Shown: piece by piece, positions 6,719-13,755 of the stretch | Layout of the letters: every line of letters starts with the position of its first letter | Numbering within the stretch: the first letter of the stretch is position 1 | Source: Chloroflexota bacterium | Lineage (GTDB): Bacteria; Chloroflexota; UBA6077; CF-72 | Length of the DNA stretch: 18,085 bases | NCBI GenBank assembly: GCA_019242065.1 | Contig: JAFAWJ010000456.1 | Span: 1-18,085 of the forward strand | Direction: 5' to 3' | Made by a program: the position numbers and the translations under genes | Notes under the pieces: generated by a model | The model's database searches: none | Told to the model about the DNA's origin: nothing | What the model saw: the letters and a program-made list of their open reading frames with translations, nothing else

Positions 6719-9084
6719 CGACCATGCTCCCGCCGCTGCTCGACGGCGAGAACCCGGTCCCGCGGAACGCCAGGCGCCGCCTGCCGCTGGTCGGGCTGGT
6801 TGTGAGCCTGCTGGTGCTCGGCGGTGCCGCGCTGGTTGCCACGCTGGCGCAGCCGCCGGGGCAGCCCGAACGTGCCAGCGATCTGATCGGGCGTCTGGGT
6901 TTCGTCCTGCTCCTGGCCGCCGCGTTGGCCGGCGTATGGCTGCTCGATGCACGTGCGCGCGCCACCGTCCTGCCCGCCGCCGACATCTTCGTGCCCACCC
7001 GTTTCATCGTCGCCATCTTTGCCGTCTTCGCCAGCACCTGGGTCATCTACGACCAGCTGGTGCTGGATGCCTTCTCGCGCGGCAGGTTCGGCTACCTCGA
7101 ATGGCTGACGCAGGTCGCGACGCTGGCGGCGTCGCGCGGGATGTGGAACATCTGGACCCCGTATCCGCAGGGCACGCAGGCCCTCATCACCGCCATCGAC
7201 TCGGTAGCCGGCGGACTTGGAGCGCTGACGGGCTCGGACGTGTGGTCGGCGTATACCTTCTTTCGCCTTGGCTTCGAGCTGGTGTTTCTGGTCGTCCCGG
7301 CGATCCTCTCGGTGTGGCTGGTCGGTGCGGCCGCCCGCCCGTTGGGTCGATCTACCGCCACCATTGCCGCGCTGACCCTGGCGCTGTCGTTCGGCATCGT
7401 CTATTACGGCGCGGCGACCGTCTACGTCACCGACCTGCTGCCGGTCGCGCTGACCATCGCCGCCGCCCTGGCGGTCACACGTGGCCGGCTGGTCCTGGCG
7501 GGTCTGGCGATTGGATTCGGGACCGTCCTGAAGCTTTTTCCTGTCCTGTTGCTGGTTCCCCTGGTGGTGTTGCTGCGGCGGCGTGATGCGTTGCGCGTGG
7601 TCGGTGTCACCGCCATCGTCGTGCTGCTGGTGCTGGGCCCGTTTGCGGCCCTCAACCCCGGCATGTTTGTGAGCCCGTTCAACTGGCAGGCATCGCGTCC
7701 GCCCTGGGAGACGTGGTTCGCCTTCGTCAACTGGATGACCGGCGCGCCGCATGATTTTTCACAGCCGTATTTTCAGGACGCGGCCGTCGGGTCCGCCTAC
7801 GGCTGGGTCTTTACGGGCATCACTCCGCCGGTGAGCGTGCTCCAGACGCCGGTTCCGTCCGGTCCACTGCGCTGGGAGAACCTGACCAGCCTGGTGTTCA
7901 CCGCGCTGGCCGTCGGTCTCGTCATCGTGTTTGCCCGCCCGCGGGCACACACCCCGCGAAGCGTCATCCGCTGGTCGCTGTTCACGTTGTGCGCGTTCTT
8001 TTTCTTTTCGATCGGGTGGAGTCCGCAATACGAGCTGTTTCTGATCCCGCTGATGTTGCTGGCGTTCGACGATCCACGCGTCGGCGCGGCCACGGCCCTG
8101 GCGCTCCAGGCGGTGACGTTCATCGATTACCCGCTGCTGCTGCCGTGGGCGTACTTTTACGGAGGCGCCGCGGTGTGGCTGGAGTGGGGCGCGGTCCTGG
8201 CGCGCTACGTCCTGCTCGGCTGGCTGTGCGTGTGGGTGCTGCGGACCGAGGCGCGCATCGGCGACGTGCGCGGACGTCTGCTGCGCGGCAGCTCACTGGC
8301 CCTGGCGCTGGCCGCGCCGCTGACACTGGCCTTCTCCGCCCCGGTCGCCCAGACGCCGTCGGCGGCGGACTCGTGTGGGACGAGCCACGCGACGCCGTCG
8401 TCAGCCGTCAGCCTGCCGCCGACGGCCACCGACTGGCCAGTCCACGATGGGTGGTTCTACGGCGAAGCTAGCGACGCAACAGGCATGGGATTTTCGATTG
8501 TCAACGACGACTACGCCCAGATGTACTCCGAATTCACGCGGCTGGGCGGCTGGCAGGTGCTTGGCTATCCCGCCAGCCAGCGTTTTGTGTGGCACGGGGC
8601 GCTCTCGCAGGTCACCCAGCGGGCGGTGCTGCAGTGGTCGCCGGTCACCGGGCAGGTGGACTTCGCCAATATCCTGGACCTGTTGCACGACCAGGGACTC
8701 GACGCGGAGCTGCAGCAAGAGGACCAGATTCCACCGCCGATGGATGTCGACGAGGCCGGCCTGCCGTACGAGACGATCGCCGCCAACCGCCTGTCCTGGC
8801 TGGACGCACGTCCGGCGATCCGCGCCGCGTACTGCGCCGCGCCGGGTGGCGGCGATCCAATCGAGTTATGGGGCCTGCCGACGTCACTGGCGGTCAACAT
8901 GGGCGGACCCGGCGGCGACGTGTACGTTCTCCGAACGCAGCGGGCGGCCTTCCAGGAGTGGGTGGCGGGTGCTCCGTGGGCCGCGCCGGGCCAGGTCACG
9001 GTTGTCTTGGCTGGTGACCTGGCCAAGGAATTCGGTCTCCTGCCGCCCGACGCGCTGGTCCCGCGGTCAGCCTCGCAAGCCTGA
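6715..9084 (+). CDS. GT87-type polyprenol-linked glycosyltransferase fused to an LGFP-like extracellular module
   Basis: The product has 789 residues. The first 540 form about ten or more membrane helices with features of GT87 (DUF2029) mannosyltransferases: a loop beginning IYDQLVLDAFSRGRFGYLEW, a helix reading FGTVLKLFPVLLLVPLVVLL followed by RRRDALRVVG, and the WSPQYELFLIPLMLL motif. From about residue 543, after a last hydrophobic segment, the chain is hydrophilic and probably external. Residues about 590-660 match the pattern of LGFP-like modules common in Chloroflexota surface proteins (FTRLGGWQVLGYPASQRF, then WHGALSQVTQRAVLQWSP). The remainder to 789 has no domain I recognise. The ATG at 6715 overlaps the phosphatase TGA by 4 nt and is chosen over a longer frame that lies inside the phosphatase gene. 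The donor is probably a polyprenyl-phosphate sugar; the acceptor is unknown. Confidence 0.75.
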   Translation: MTTMLPPLLDGENPVPRNARRRLPLVGLVVSLLVLGGAALVATLAQPPGQPERASDLIGRLGFVLLLAAALAGVWLLDARARATVLPAADIFVPTRFIVAIFAVFASTWVIYDQLVLDAFSRGRFGYLEWLTQVATLAASRGMWNIWTPYPQGTQALITAIDSVAGGLGALTGSDVWSAYTFFRLGFELVFLVVPAILSVWLVGAAARPLGRSTATIAALTLALSFGIVYYGAATVYVTDLLPVALTIAAALAVTRGRLVLAGLAIGFGTVLKLFPVLLLVPLVVLLRRRDALRVVGVTAIVVLLVLGPFAALNPGMFVSPFNWQASRPPWETWFAFVNWMTGAPHDFSQPYFQDAAVGSAYGWVFTGITPPVSVLQTPVPSGPLRWENLTSLVFTALAVGLVIVFARPRAHTPRSVIRWSLFTLCAFFFFSIGWSPQYELFLIPLMLLAFDDPRVGAATALALQAVTFIDYPLLLPWAYFYGGAAVWLEWGAVLARYVLLGWLCVWVLRTEARIGDVRGRLLRGSSLALALAAPLTLAFSAPVAQTPSAADSCGTSHATPSSAVSLPPTATDWPVHDGWFYGEASDATGMGFSIVNDDYAQMYSEFTRLGGWQVLGYPASQRFVWHGALSQVTQRAVLQWSPVTGQVDFANILDLLHDQGLDAELQQEDQIPPPMDVDEAGLPYETIAANRLSWLDARPAIRAAYCAAPGGGDPIELWGLPTSLAVNMGGPGGDVYVLRTQRAAFQEWVAGAPWAAPGQVTVVLAGDLAKEFGLLPPDALVPRSASQA

Positions 9085-9105
9085 GCCAGCATGTGTGGAC
9101 CGGCC

Positions 9106-9133
9106 TTGACAAGGTTCGGGAAGTGGGTATTGT
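9106..9133 (+). promoter_or_regulatory. Sigma70-like promoter for the SARP-hydrolase-FHA operon
   Basis: A perfect TTGACA at 9106-9111 is followed after 16 bp by TATTGT at 9128-9133 (four of six consensus bases). It lies in the 282-nt gap after the glycosyltransferase gene, the largest gap on this strand before 15834. It would give a leader of roughly 220 nt before the favoured GTG at 9367, or less if the regulator starts earlier. The rest of the gap shows no further gene or hairpin that I can support. Confidence 0.5.
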
Positions 9134-9366
9134 GTGTGCCTCGGCCGAGAGTTACATCGTTCGCGACCGCGTGTGGCGTGTTTCGCAAGCGCCGAAGGAC
9201 AAACGTTGGACGGCCACTCGTGGGTATTCCCAGGGACGACTTCGCGTTGATCAGCCCGCCGACGCCCCATCGTCGGCGAGACACGTACCGTTTGCTCGCG
9301 CGACGGGCTGTGCGGCACGCGGAGCTCACGAGCCGTCGACTGTCACCCGTGGCGCGGCGGGCGCCC

Positions 9367-10161
9367 GTGCCTCCGGCGCCGCGCGACCTGTACTGGGCGG
9401 CTGACGTCCACATTCGTTGCTTCGGCCGGTTCGAGGTCAGTCGCGGCGGCGTCTCGGTCCAGCGCTGGCGGCGCCGCTCGGCGGAGCGTCTGCTCAAATT
9501 TTTGCTGGTCAATGGCCGTCGCGTGCATCGCGACGTCTTGCTAGACGTGCTCTGGCCGGACGTCCCGAATGCGTCCTCGATCGGCGGACTGCGTGTGACG
9601 CTCCACGCCTTGCGGCGGGCGGTGGCCCAACTTGCCCCCGAGAGCGACGCGATCGAAGTGATCCGCGCCGAAGGCGATACTTATGTGCTCAATACCGATG
9701 GCCTGTGGATCGATGCTGACGCGTTCGACGAGCACTACTCGGCTGGACTGCGCTTCGAGCGCCAGCAGCAGATCGACGCCGCGGTGCGCGAGTACACGGC
9801 CGCCGAGTCGCTGTATCGCGACGACTTTCTGATCGAAGACCTGTACGAAGACTGGACAATTCATCCGCGCGAGGAACTGAAGGACAAATACCTGCTGATT
9901 CTGACGCGGCTCTCGCACTTCAGTATGGCCGCGATGGACCTGGATGGATGTATCCGTCGCTCGCACGCGCTGCTCGCCAAGGAGCCGTGTCGCGAGGACG
10001 CGTACCTGCGGCTGATGCAGTGCTACGCCCGCCTGGGTCAGCGGTCGAGTGCGGTGCGCTGGTACCAGATCTGTGAGCGAACACTGCGGCAGGAGCTGGA
10101 CGTGGCCCCGTCCGAGGAGGCACGCCGACTCATGCACGCGATCGCGCAGGCGTCGGCATGA
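9367..10161 (+). CDS. SARP/BTAD-family transcriptional regulator
   Basis: The product has 264 residues from the favoured start. An OmpR-like winged-helix DNA-binding domain covers about 10-100 (CFGRFEVSRGG, LLKFLLVNGRRVHRDVLLDV, LWPD, GGLRVTLHALRRAV), followed by a bacterial transcriptional activator domain at about 110-260 with TPR-like helices (EYTAAESLYRDDFLIEDLYE, RSHALLAKEPCREDAYLRLM, SSAVRWYQICERTLRQELDV). This two-domain form is the small SARP type, without an NB-ARC ATPase. The start is uncertain. The frame is open back to an ATG at 9091, but that part has atypical codons and overlaps the 9106-9133 promoter; in-frame GTG codons occur at 9220, 9310 and 9349, and a TTG with an AGGGA at 9247. 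The TGA overlaps the next ATG (ATGA). A matching operator pattern lies at 16629-16702. Confidence 0.85.
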   Translation: MPPAPRDLYWAADVHIRCFGRFEVSRGGVSVQRWRRRSAERLLKFLLVNGRRVHRDVLLDVLWPDVPNASSIGGLRVTLHALRRAVAQLAPESDAIEVIRAEGDTYVLNTDGLWIDADAFDEHYSAGLRFERQQQIDAAVREYTAAESLYRDDFLIEDLYEDWTIHPREELKDKYLLILTRLSHFSMAAMDLDGCIRRSHALLAKEPCREDAYLRLMQCYARLGQRSSAVRWYQICERTLRQELDVAPSEEARRLMHAIAQASA

Positions 10162-12071
10162 TGCCCGTGGCGTCGGTGGCGGGGCGCTCGGCGCCGACCA
10201 CCAGCGATCCAGCGCCCGCCCAGCCGGACTTCGTGTCCGCGCGCGCCGCGGCGTCGACGGACGCGACCGCGGCAGCCCAGCAGGTGACGCCCTTCGCCCC
10301 GAGCGACGTCGACAGCTCGAGTCCAGAGGCGTTCATTCGCAGTGTTGCGCCATACGCGGCACGTGTGTCGAAGGCGACGGGCATTCCGGCCGCGGCGTTG
10401 ATCGGCATGGCAGCCAACGAAACCGGCTACGGCAAATACGCCTCGCACAACAATCTGTTCGGCATCAAAGGCACCGGTCCGGCTGGGTCGTTCAGCACGC
10501 CGACCCAGGAGGACTATGGCAACGGCTTCGTCACCATCACCGACAACTTCCGGGCGTACCACTCGCCGGCCGAATCGTTCATCGACTTCGCCAACCTGAT
10601 CGAGACCAGCCCGCGCTACAAGAATGCCGTCGGCCAGACGACGGTCGATGGCTTCGTCAGTGCGCTGCGGCAGGGCGGGTACATGACGGACCCGAACTAC
10701 GTGGCGAAGATCGACACGATTACGACGCGGTACTCGTCGGTGATCGACCAGAGTCTGCAGGCCGCGGAAGCCGCGCCGCTGAATGGCCAGCCGGTGGGTG
10801 GTCAGGCCGTGGATGGTCAGGCAGTGAGTGGTCAGGCCGTGGGTGGTCAGGCCGTGAGTGGTCAGGTCGTAAGTGGTCAGCCGGTGCTGGTGGCGCGGAC
10901 GGCTGCCGCGGCGCCGCCGGTGGCTCAGCCCGGCGCGGGCGTGGTGGTGCCGGACCAGTTCCACAGCGGCCTGGCGCCTGACGAGGCGATGGCCGCATGC
11001 GGACCCGTCGCCGCGATCGCCTTTTCCCAGGTCTACGGTCGCACCCCGACGCCGGCCGAGGCGATGGACCTGGCCAAGCAGAGCGGCTGGACCGCCGCCG
11101 GCGGCATGAACGGCATCGCCAACGAGAAGCGGCTGCTCGACAAGATGGGGCTGCCGTCGCAACTGGAGATCGGCGCCAACTGGGATCACATCCAGGCGGA
11201 CGCGAACCAGCACGAGCCCGTGATTCTGAGCACGCCGGGGCACTATTTCGTGATCGACGGCTACGACCCGAAAACGGGCGCCTATCACGTGGGTCAGAGT
11301 GGCAAGGTGTATCGCGCGGGGTCGGACTGGATGACGGCGGGGCAGATCGAGGCGCTGGGCGGCATGCCAAGCGGTGCGCTGTATACCGTGCATCCGCAGG
11401 CTGCGGGTGGCGCTAACGGGGCGCCCGTGGCGTCGCGGGCCGATGGCAGCGGCAACCGCGAGGTGCTGCCGCCGCTGGACCTGGGCAACACCCCGCCGCC
11501 GCCACCCATCTCGGCGCCAGCGGTGGCTGCGCCAACTCCGACGGTGGCGATGTCGGCGAGTGACTCAGGGTCACCCACGTCCTCGTCCGTCTCAACCCCC
11601 AGTGATTCAGAGTCAAGGTCGACAGAGACAATCTCACCGATCACCGACGAGGTCCCGTCCTTTGGGGATTCGAAGATACCATCGACAGACACGGTTTCAC
11701 CATCACCGGACGCGCTGTCGTCGGCTCCCGTCACCGTAAACACGGACCCGCCGACCATCGTGGCTGTCCCCGTCCACGATCAGCCGCCGCCGAGTCTCGC
11801 AATCTCGGATCTTTCCGCCTCCGTGGCGCAGCCCGACGTCCCACCGCCCTCGCCTGGCGGCGCCGATGCGGCGTCGCTGGTGCCGCCGAACGACGCGACG
11901 CTCGCGCAAGCCCAATCCGCCGATATCGCCCGCCCTGGCTTGCCCGTCAACCCGGCGCTGGCCATCGGCGCCGTCGCCGTCGGCAACAACCAGCGCCAGC
12001 CAATCGCGCCGCCACCACCGCCCCGCCGCCGTCGCCCCGAGGACGACGAGGCACACCTGCCCGATGCCTGA
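10158..12071 (+). CDS. Two-domain peptidoglycan hydrolase: GH73 glucosaminidase plus C39-like cysteine peptidase
   Basis: The product has 637 residues. Residues about 58-190 form a FlgJ/LytG-like glucosaminidase domain with catalytic Glu88 in AANETGYGKY, then NNLFGIKG and the FRAYHSPAESFIDFANLI signature. Residues 210-244 are seven pentapeptides of GQ(A/P)V(x). Residues about 265-415 resemble a C39-like papain-fold peptidase: Cys281 in ACGPVAA, His362 in GHYFVIDGYD, and a later YHVGQSG. From about 430 to the end the chain is Pro/Ser/Thr-rich. The domain pair suggests cleavage of both glycan and peptide parts of the wall, as in CwlT- or VirB1-type proteins of conjugation systems. The N-terminus (MMPVASVAGRSAPTTSD) shows no signal peptide, so export may depend on a specialised machine. 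It overlaps the regulator by 4 nt and the FHA gene by 8 nt. Confidence 0.83.
   Translation: MMPVASVAGRSAPTTSDPAPAQPDFVSARAAASTDATAAAQQVTPFAPSDVDSSSPEAFIRSVAPYAARVSKATGIPAAALIGMAANETGYGKYASHNNLFGIKGTGPAGSFSTPTQEDYGNGFVTITDNFRAYHSPAESFIDFANLIETSPRYKNAVGQTTVDGFVSALRQGGYMTDPNYVAKIDTITTRYSSVIDQSLQAAEAAPLNGQPVGGQAVDGQAVSGQAVGGQAVSGQVVSGQPVLVARTAAAAPPVAQPGAGVVVPDQFHSGLAPDEAMAACGPVAAIAFSQVYGRTPTPAEAMDLAKQSGWTAAGGMNGIANEKRLLDKMGLPSQLEIGANWDHIQADANQHEPVILSTPGHYFVIDGYDPKTGAYHVGQSGKVYRAGSDWMTAGQIEALGGMPSGALYTVHPQAAGGANGAPVASRADGSGNREVLPPLDLGNTPPPPPISAPAVAAPTPTVAMSASDSGSPTSSSVSTPSDSESRSTETISPITDEVPSFGDSKIPSTDTVSPSPDALSSAPVTVNTDPPTIVAVPVHDQPPPSLAISDLSASVAQPDVPPPSPGGADAASLVPPNDATLAQAQSADIARPGLPVNPALAIGAVAVGNNQRQPIAPPPPPRRRRPEDDEAHLPDA
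10785..10889 (+). repeat. Seven tandem 15-bp units encoding GQxVx pentapeptides
   Basis: Units begin at 10785, 10800, 10815, 10830, 10845, 10860 and 10875. The consensus is GGTCAGGCCGTGRGT; the outer units are the most divergent (CCGGTG variants) and the inner ones almost identical, as expected from slippage growth. The repeat is in frame and forms the linker between the glucosaminidase and cysteine peptidase domains. Confidence 0.9.
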
Positions 12072-13308
12072 GTGCACCCGCTGCGGGTGGGTCGGCGCCC
12101 CGGGCATCCCCAAGTGCCCCCGCTGCGGCCAGCCGTTTGCCGCCCCCGTACCCGCCGCTGGGCCGCCGCTGCGGCCGACGCTGATCCTCCGCCTGGAGGC
12201 CACCGACTTGCCGCCCCAGGAGTGGGAGATCACCGAGTCCAGTCCCGAGATCGGGCGCCTGGACGACTCCGAGATCACCATTCCCCACAAGTCTGTCTCG
12301 CGCAAGCACGCGCGGATCCTGCCGACGGGCACGGGCTTCGAGATCGAAGACCTGGGGAGCACCAACGGAACCTACGTTGATGACCAGCCGATCGCGGATC
12401 GCACGCCGCTGGCGAACAACGACCTGCTGACGATCGGCGACGTGCCGGTGCGGGTGCTGCTGCGGCAGGCGCCTGTTGCCGTGCCTGTAGCTATACCGCC
12501 TGTGCCTCAGCCGCTGCCGGCACCCGAGCGGGCGAGCCAGCTGCCAGGGCCCTCCACCGTGTACTACGACCTGGACGAGGCATTGGCCCAGGTCCAGCCC
12601 GTCGCGGCCTCGCACGACGAGGTGCCCACGGCGTGGGACGTGCAGCCAGCCAGGCATGTCGAGGCGCAGCCGCAGGTTGCGTCAGCGGCCGCGCATGCCG
12701 TGGAGCAGCCGACCCTGGTCGGCGCCGACCTCGCGCCCGAGCCCACGCCGCCGCCGCTCGTGCAACCCGTGGCCCAGGTGCGCTCCGCGCCGCCGCCGCC
12801 GTCGCACGACGTCCTGCCTACCCCACCCTCGGAAGAGGTCGTGTACGAGCCACGACCCTCGCCGCCGCCGCCGACGCGCGAGCCGCTGCCAACGGCCGTG
12901 CTCAAGTCGCCGCCGACTCCCGCGCGCGAGGCGCGCCCCGCGCCGACACAAGAGCCGCTGGCCGCGAGCGTTGATCTGTCACCGACCGAGCTCATTCAGC
13001 TCGCCGACCAGCTCGCCATCGCCCTGCGGCGCTTCAAGGGCGACGCCTCCCTCGCCCTGTGGCTCTTCGACCACGCCGGCGGCCCCGCCGCCGCCCACGC
13101 CTTCACCCAGCAGGTCGAGCGCGTCCGCGCCAACCCGACCAGCCCCGACGAGCAAGCCAGGCTGCTCGACCAGGCGCCTGCCGCCGCGCGGCTCCTCGAA
13201 GCCGCGATTCTGCTGGCCAACGTCGTTTCATCGCTCGGCACGCCGCCCGCGGCCGACAACGAACTGCAGTCGAATGCGTCCAAGCTGGAGCCAGTCGCCC
13301 GAGCGTAG
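12064..13308 (+). CDS. Zinc-ribbon plus canonical FHA domain protein with Pro-rich linker
   Basis: The product has 414 residues. A four-cysteine zinc ribbon opens the protein (Cys4, Cys7, then a second CxxC at about 18-21). A canonical FHA domain follows at about 40-138, with IGR at 62-64, SRKHA at 79-83 and STNGTYV at 99-105; these are the residues known to bind phosphothreonine. A Pro/Ala-rich linker covers about 140-300. A C-terminal helical region (about 303-400, ADQLAIALRRFKGDASLALW) has no family I recognise. No signal peptide or membrane helix is seen, so it should be a cytoplasmic phospho-reader, perhaps recruiting kinase targets to the export ATPase. The ATG at 12064 overlaps the hydrolase stop by 8 nt. 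The last 81 nt are antisense to the end of another FHA gene. Confidence 0.87.
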   Translation: MPECTRCGWVGAPGIPKCPRCGQPFAAPVPAAGPPLRPTLILRLEATDLPPQEWEITESSPEIGRLDDSEITIPHKSVSRKHARILPTGTGFEIEDLGSTNGTYVDDQPIADRTPLANNDLLTIGDVPVRVLLRQAPVAVPVAIPPVPQPLPAPERASQLPGPSTVYYDLDEALAQVQPVAASHDEVPTAWDVQPARHVEAQPQVASAAAHAVEQPTLVGADLAPEPTPPPLVQPVAQVRSAPPPPSHDVLPTPPSEEVVYEPRPSPPPPTREPLPTAVLKSPPTPAREARPAPTQEPLAASVDLSPTELIQLADQLAIALRRFKGDASLALWLFDHAGGPAAAHAFTQQVERVRANPTSPDEQARLLDQAPAAARLLEAAILLANVVSSLGTPPAADNELQSNASKLEPVARA

Positions 13309-13680
13309 CTCGCACGGCGTACCGGGCTGCACCACCAGGGGACCCGCGGGGCGTGAGACGACCAGTGGATTGCGCCCCAGATGGCTCACGCTCCACGTAC
13401 CCTGCTCGGCGGTGATCTGCGCATGCCGCCGGTGCACCGACTCGCTGCCAGCCCAGCGCGCCAGATCGACGTCCAGGTCGCTCGACGCACGCCCGATGAC
13501 GTTCGCGCGGGCGGCGTCCAGGCTGAAGCCAACGGGCCGCTCGCCCGCATCGCCCAGCAGCATGGCGTCACTATCGGCGATTGGCCCGAGGGCCGTTCCA
13601 CCGCACTCGTCGCAGATCTCCACGTCGCCCGGCAGGAGCGTGCCGCAGCGTCGATCGAGGCAATGCAGCTCCAGCCGCAT
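13228..13680 (-). CDS. Short zinc-ribbon plus FHA-like protein
   Basis: The product has 150 residues. Cys7, Cys12, Cys23 and Cys26 form a zinc-ribbon-like set, and an FHA-like fold covers about 50-145: VIGRAS at 61-66, HRRHAQI at 83-89, then GTWSVSHLGRNPLVV and LRSGDWLQLGRIRLQF. The usual STNGT turn is replaced by LGRNPL, so binding specificity may differ. The frame stays open far upstream, antisense to the ATPase gene, but only the part from the ATG at 13680 reads as protein-like; a GTG at 13701 is the next option. It shares its domain order with the 12064-13308 protein, suggesting an old duplication turned round. The two genes converge with an 81-nt overlap, and this gene is divergent from the ATPase gene across 75 bp. 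Confidence 0.78.
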   Translation of the reverse strand: MRLELHCLDRRCGTLLPGDVEICDECGGTALGPIADSDAMLLGDAGERPVGFSLDAARANVIGRASSDLDVDLARWAGSESVHRRHAQITAEQGTWSVSHLGRNPLVVSRPAGPLVVQPGTPCELRSGDWLQLGRIRLQFVVGRGRRAER

Positions 13681-13705
13681 CGCCTGGGGACGGGCCGCCA
13701 CTTGA

Positions 13706-13725
13706 CGCAGTCTAGCCGGACTGCG
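13706..13725. promoter_or_regulatory. Perfect 7-bp inverted repeat in the divergent FHA/ATPase intergenic region
   Basis: CGCAGTC at 13706-13712 and GACTGCG at 13719-13725 are exact inverse copies around a 6-nt centre. The site lies midway between the minus-strand start at 13680 and the plus-strand start at 13756, where an operator for both would be placed. A TTGACG at 13702-13707 touches its left arm. A clear -10 box is not seen. It could also be a small hairpin without regulatory role. Confidence 0.4.
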
Positions 13726-13755
13726 AGCCTCACTGGACCTGAAGGGTGATCCTGC

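Noticed and set aside
6664..7752. 362-codon minus-strand open frame
   Set aside because: Shadow of the membrane glycosyltransferase; very rich in Arg, Gln and Asp, without hydrophobic core or domain.
10038..11393. 451-codon minus-strand open frame with a Leu-Thr-Thr-His repeat
   Set aside because: The repeat is the reverse reading of the 15-bp units in the hydrolase gene; the plus strand has catalytic motifs.
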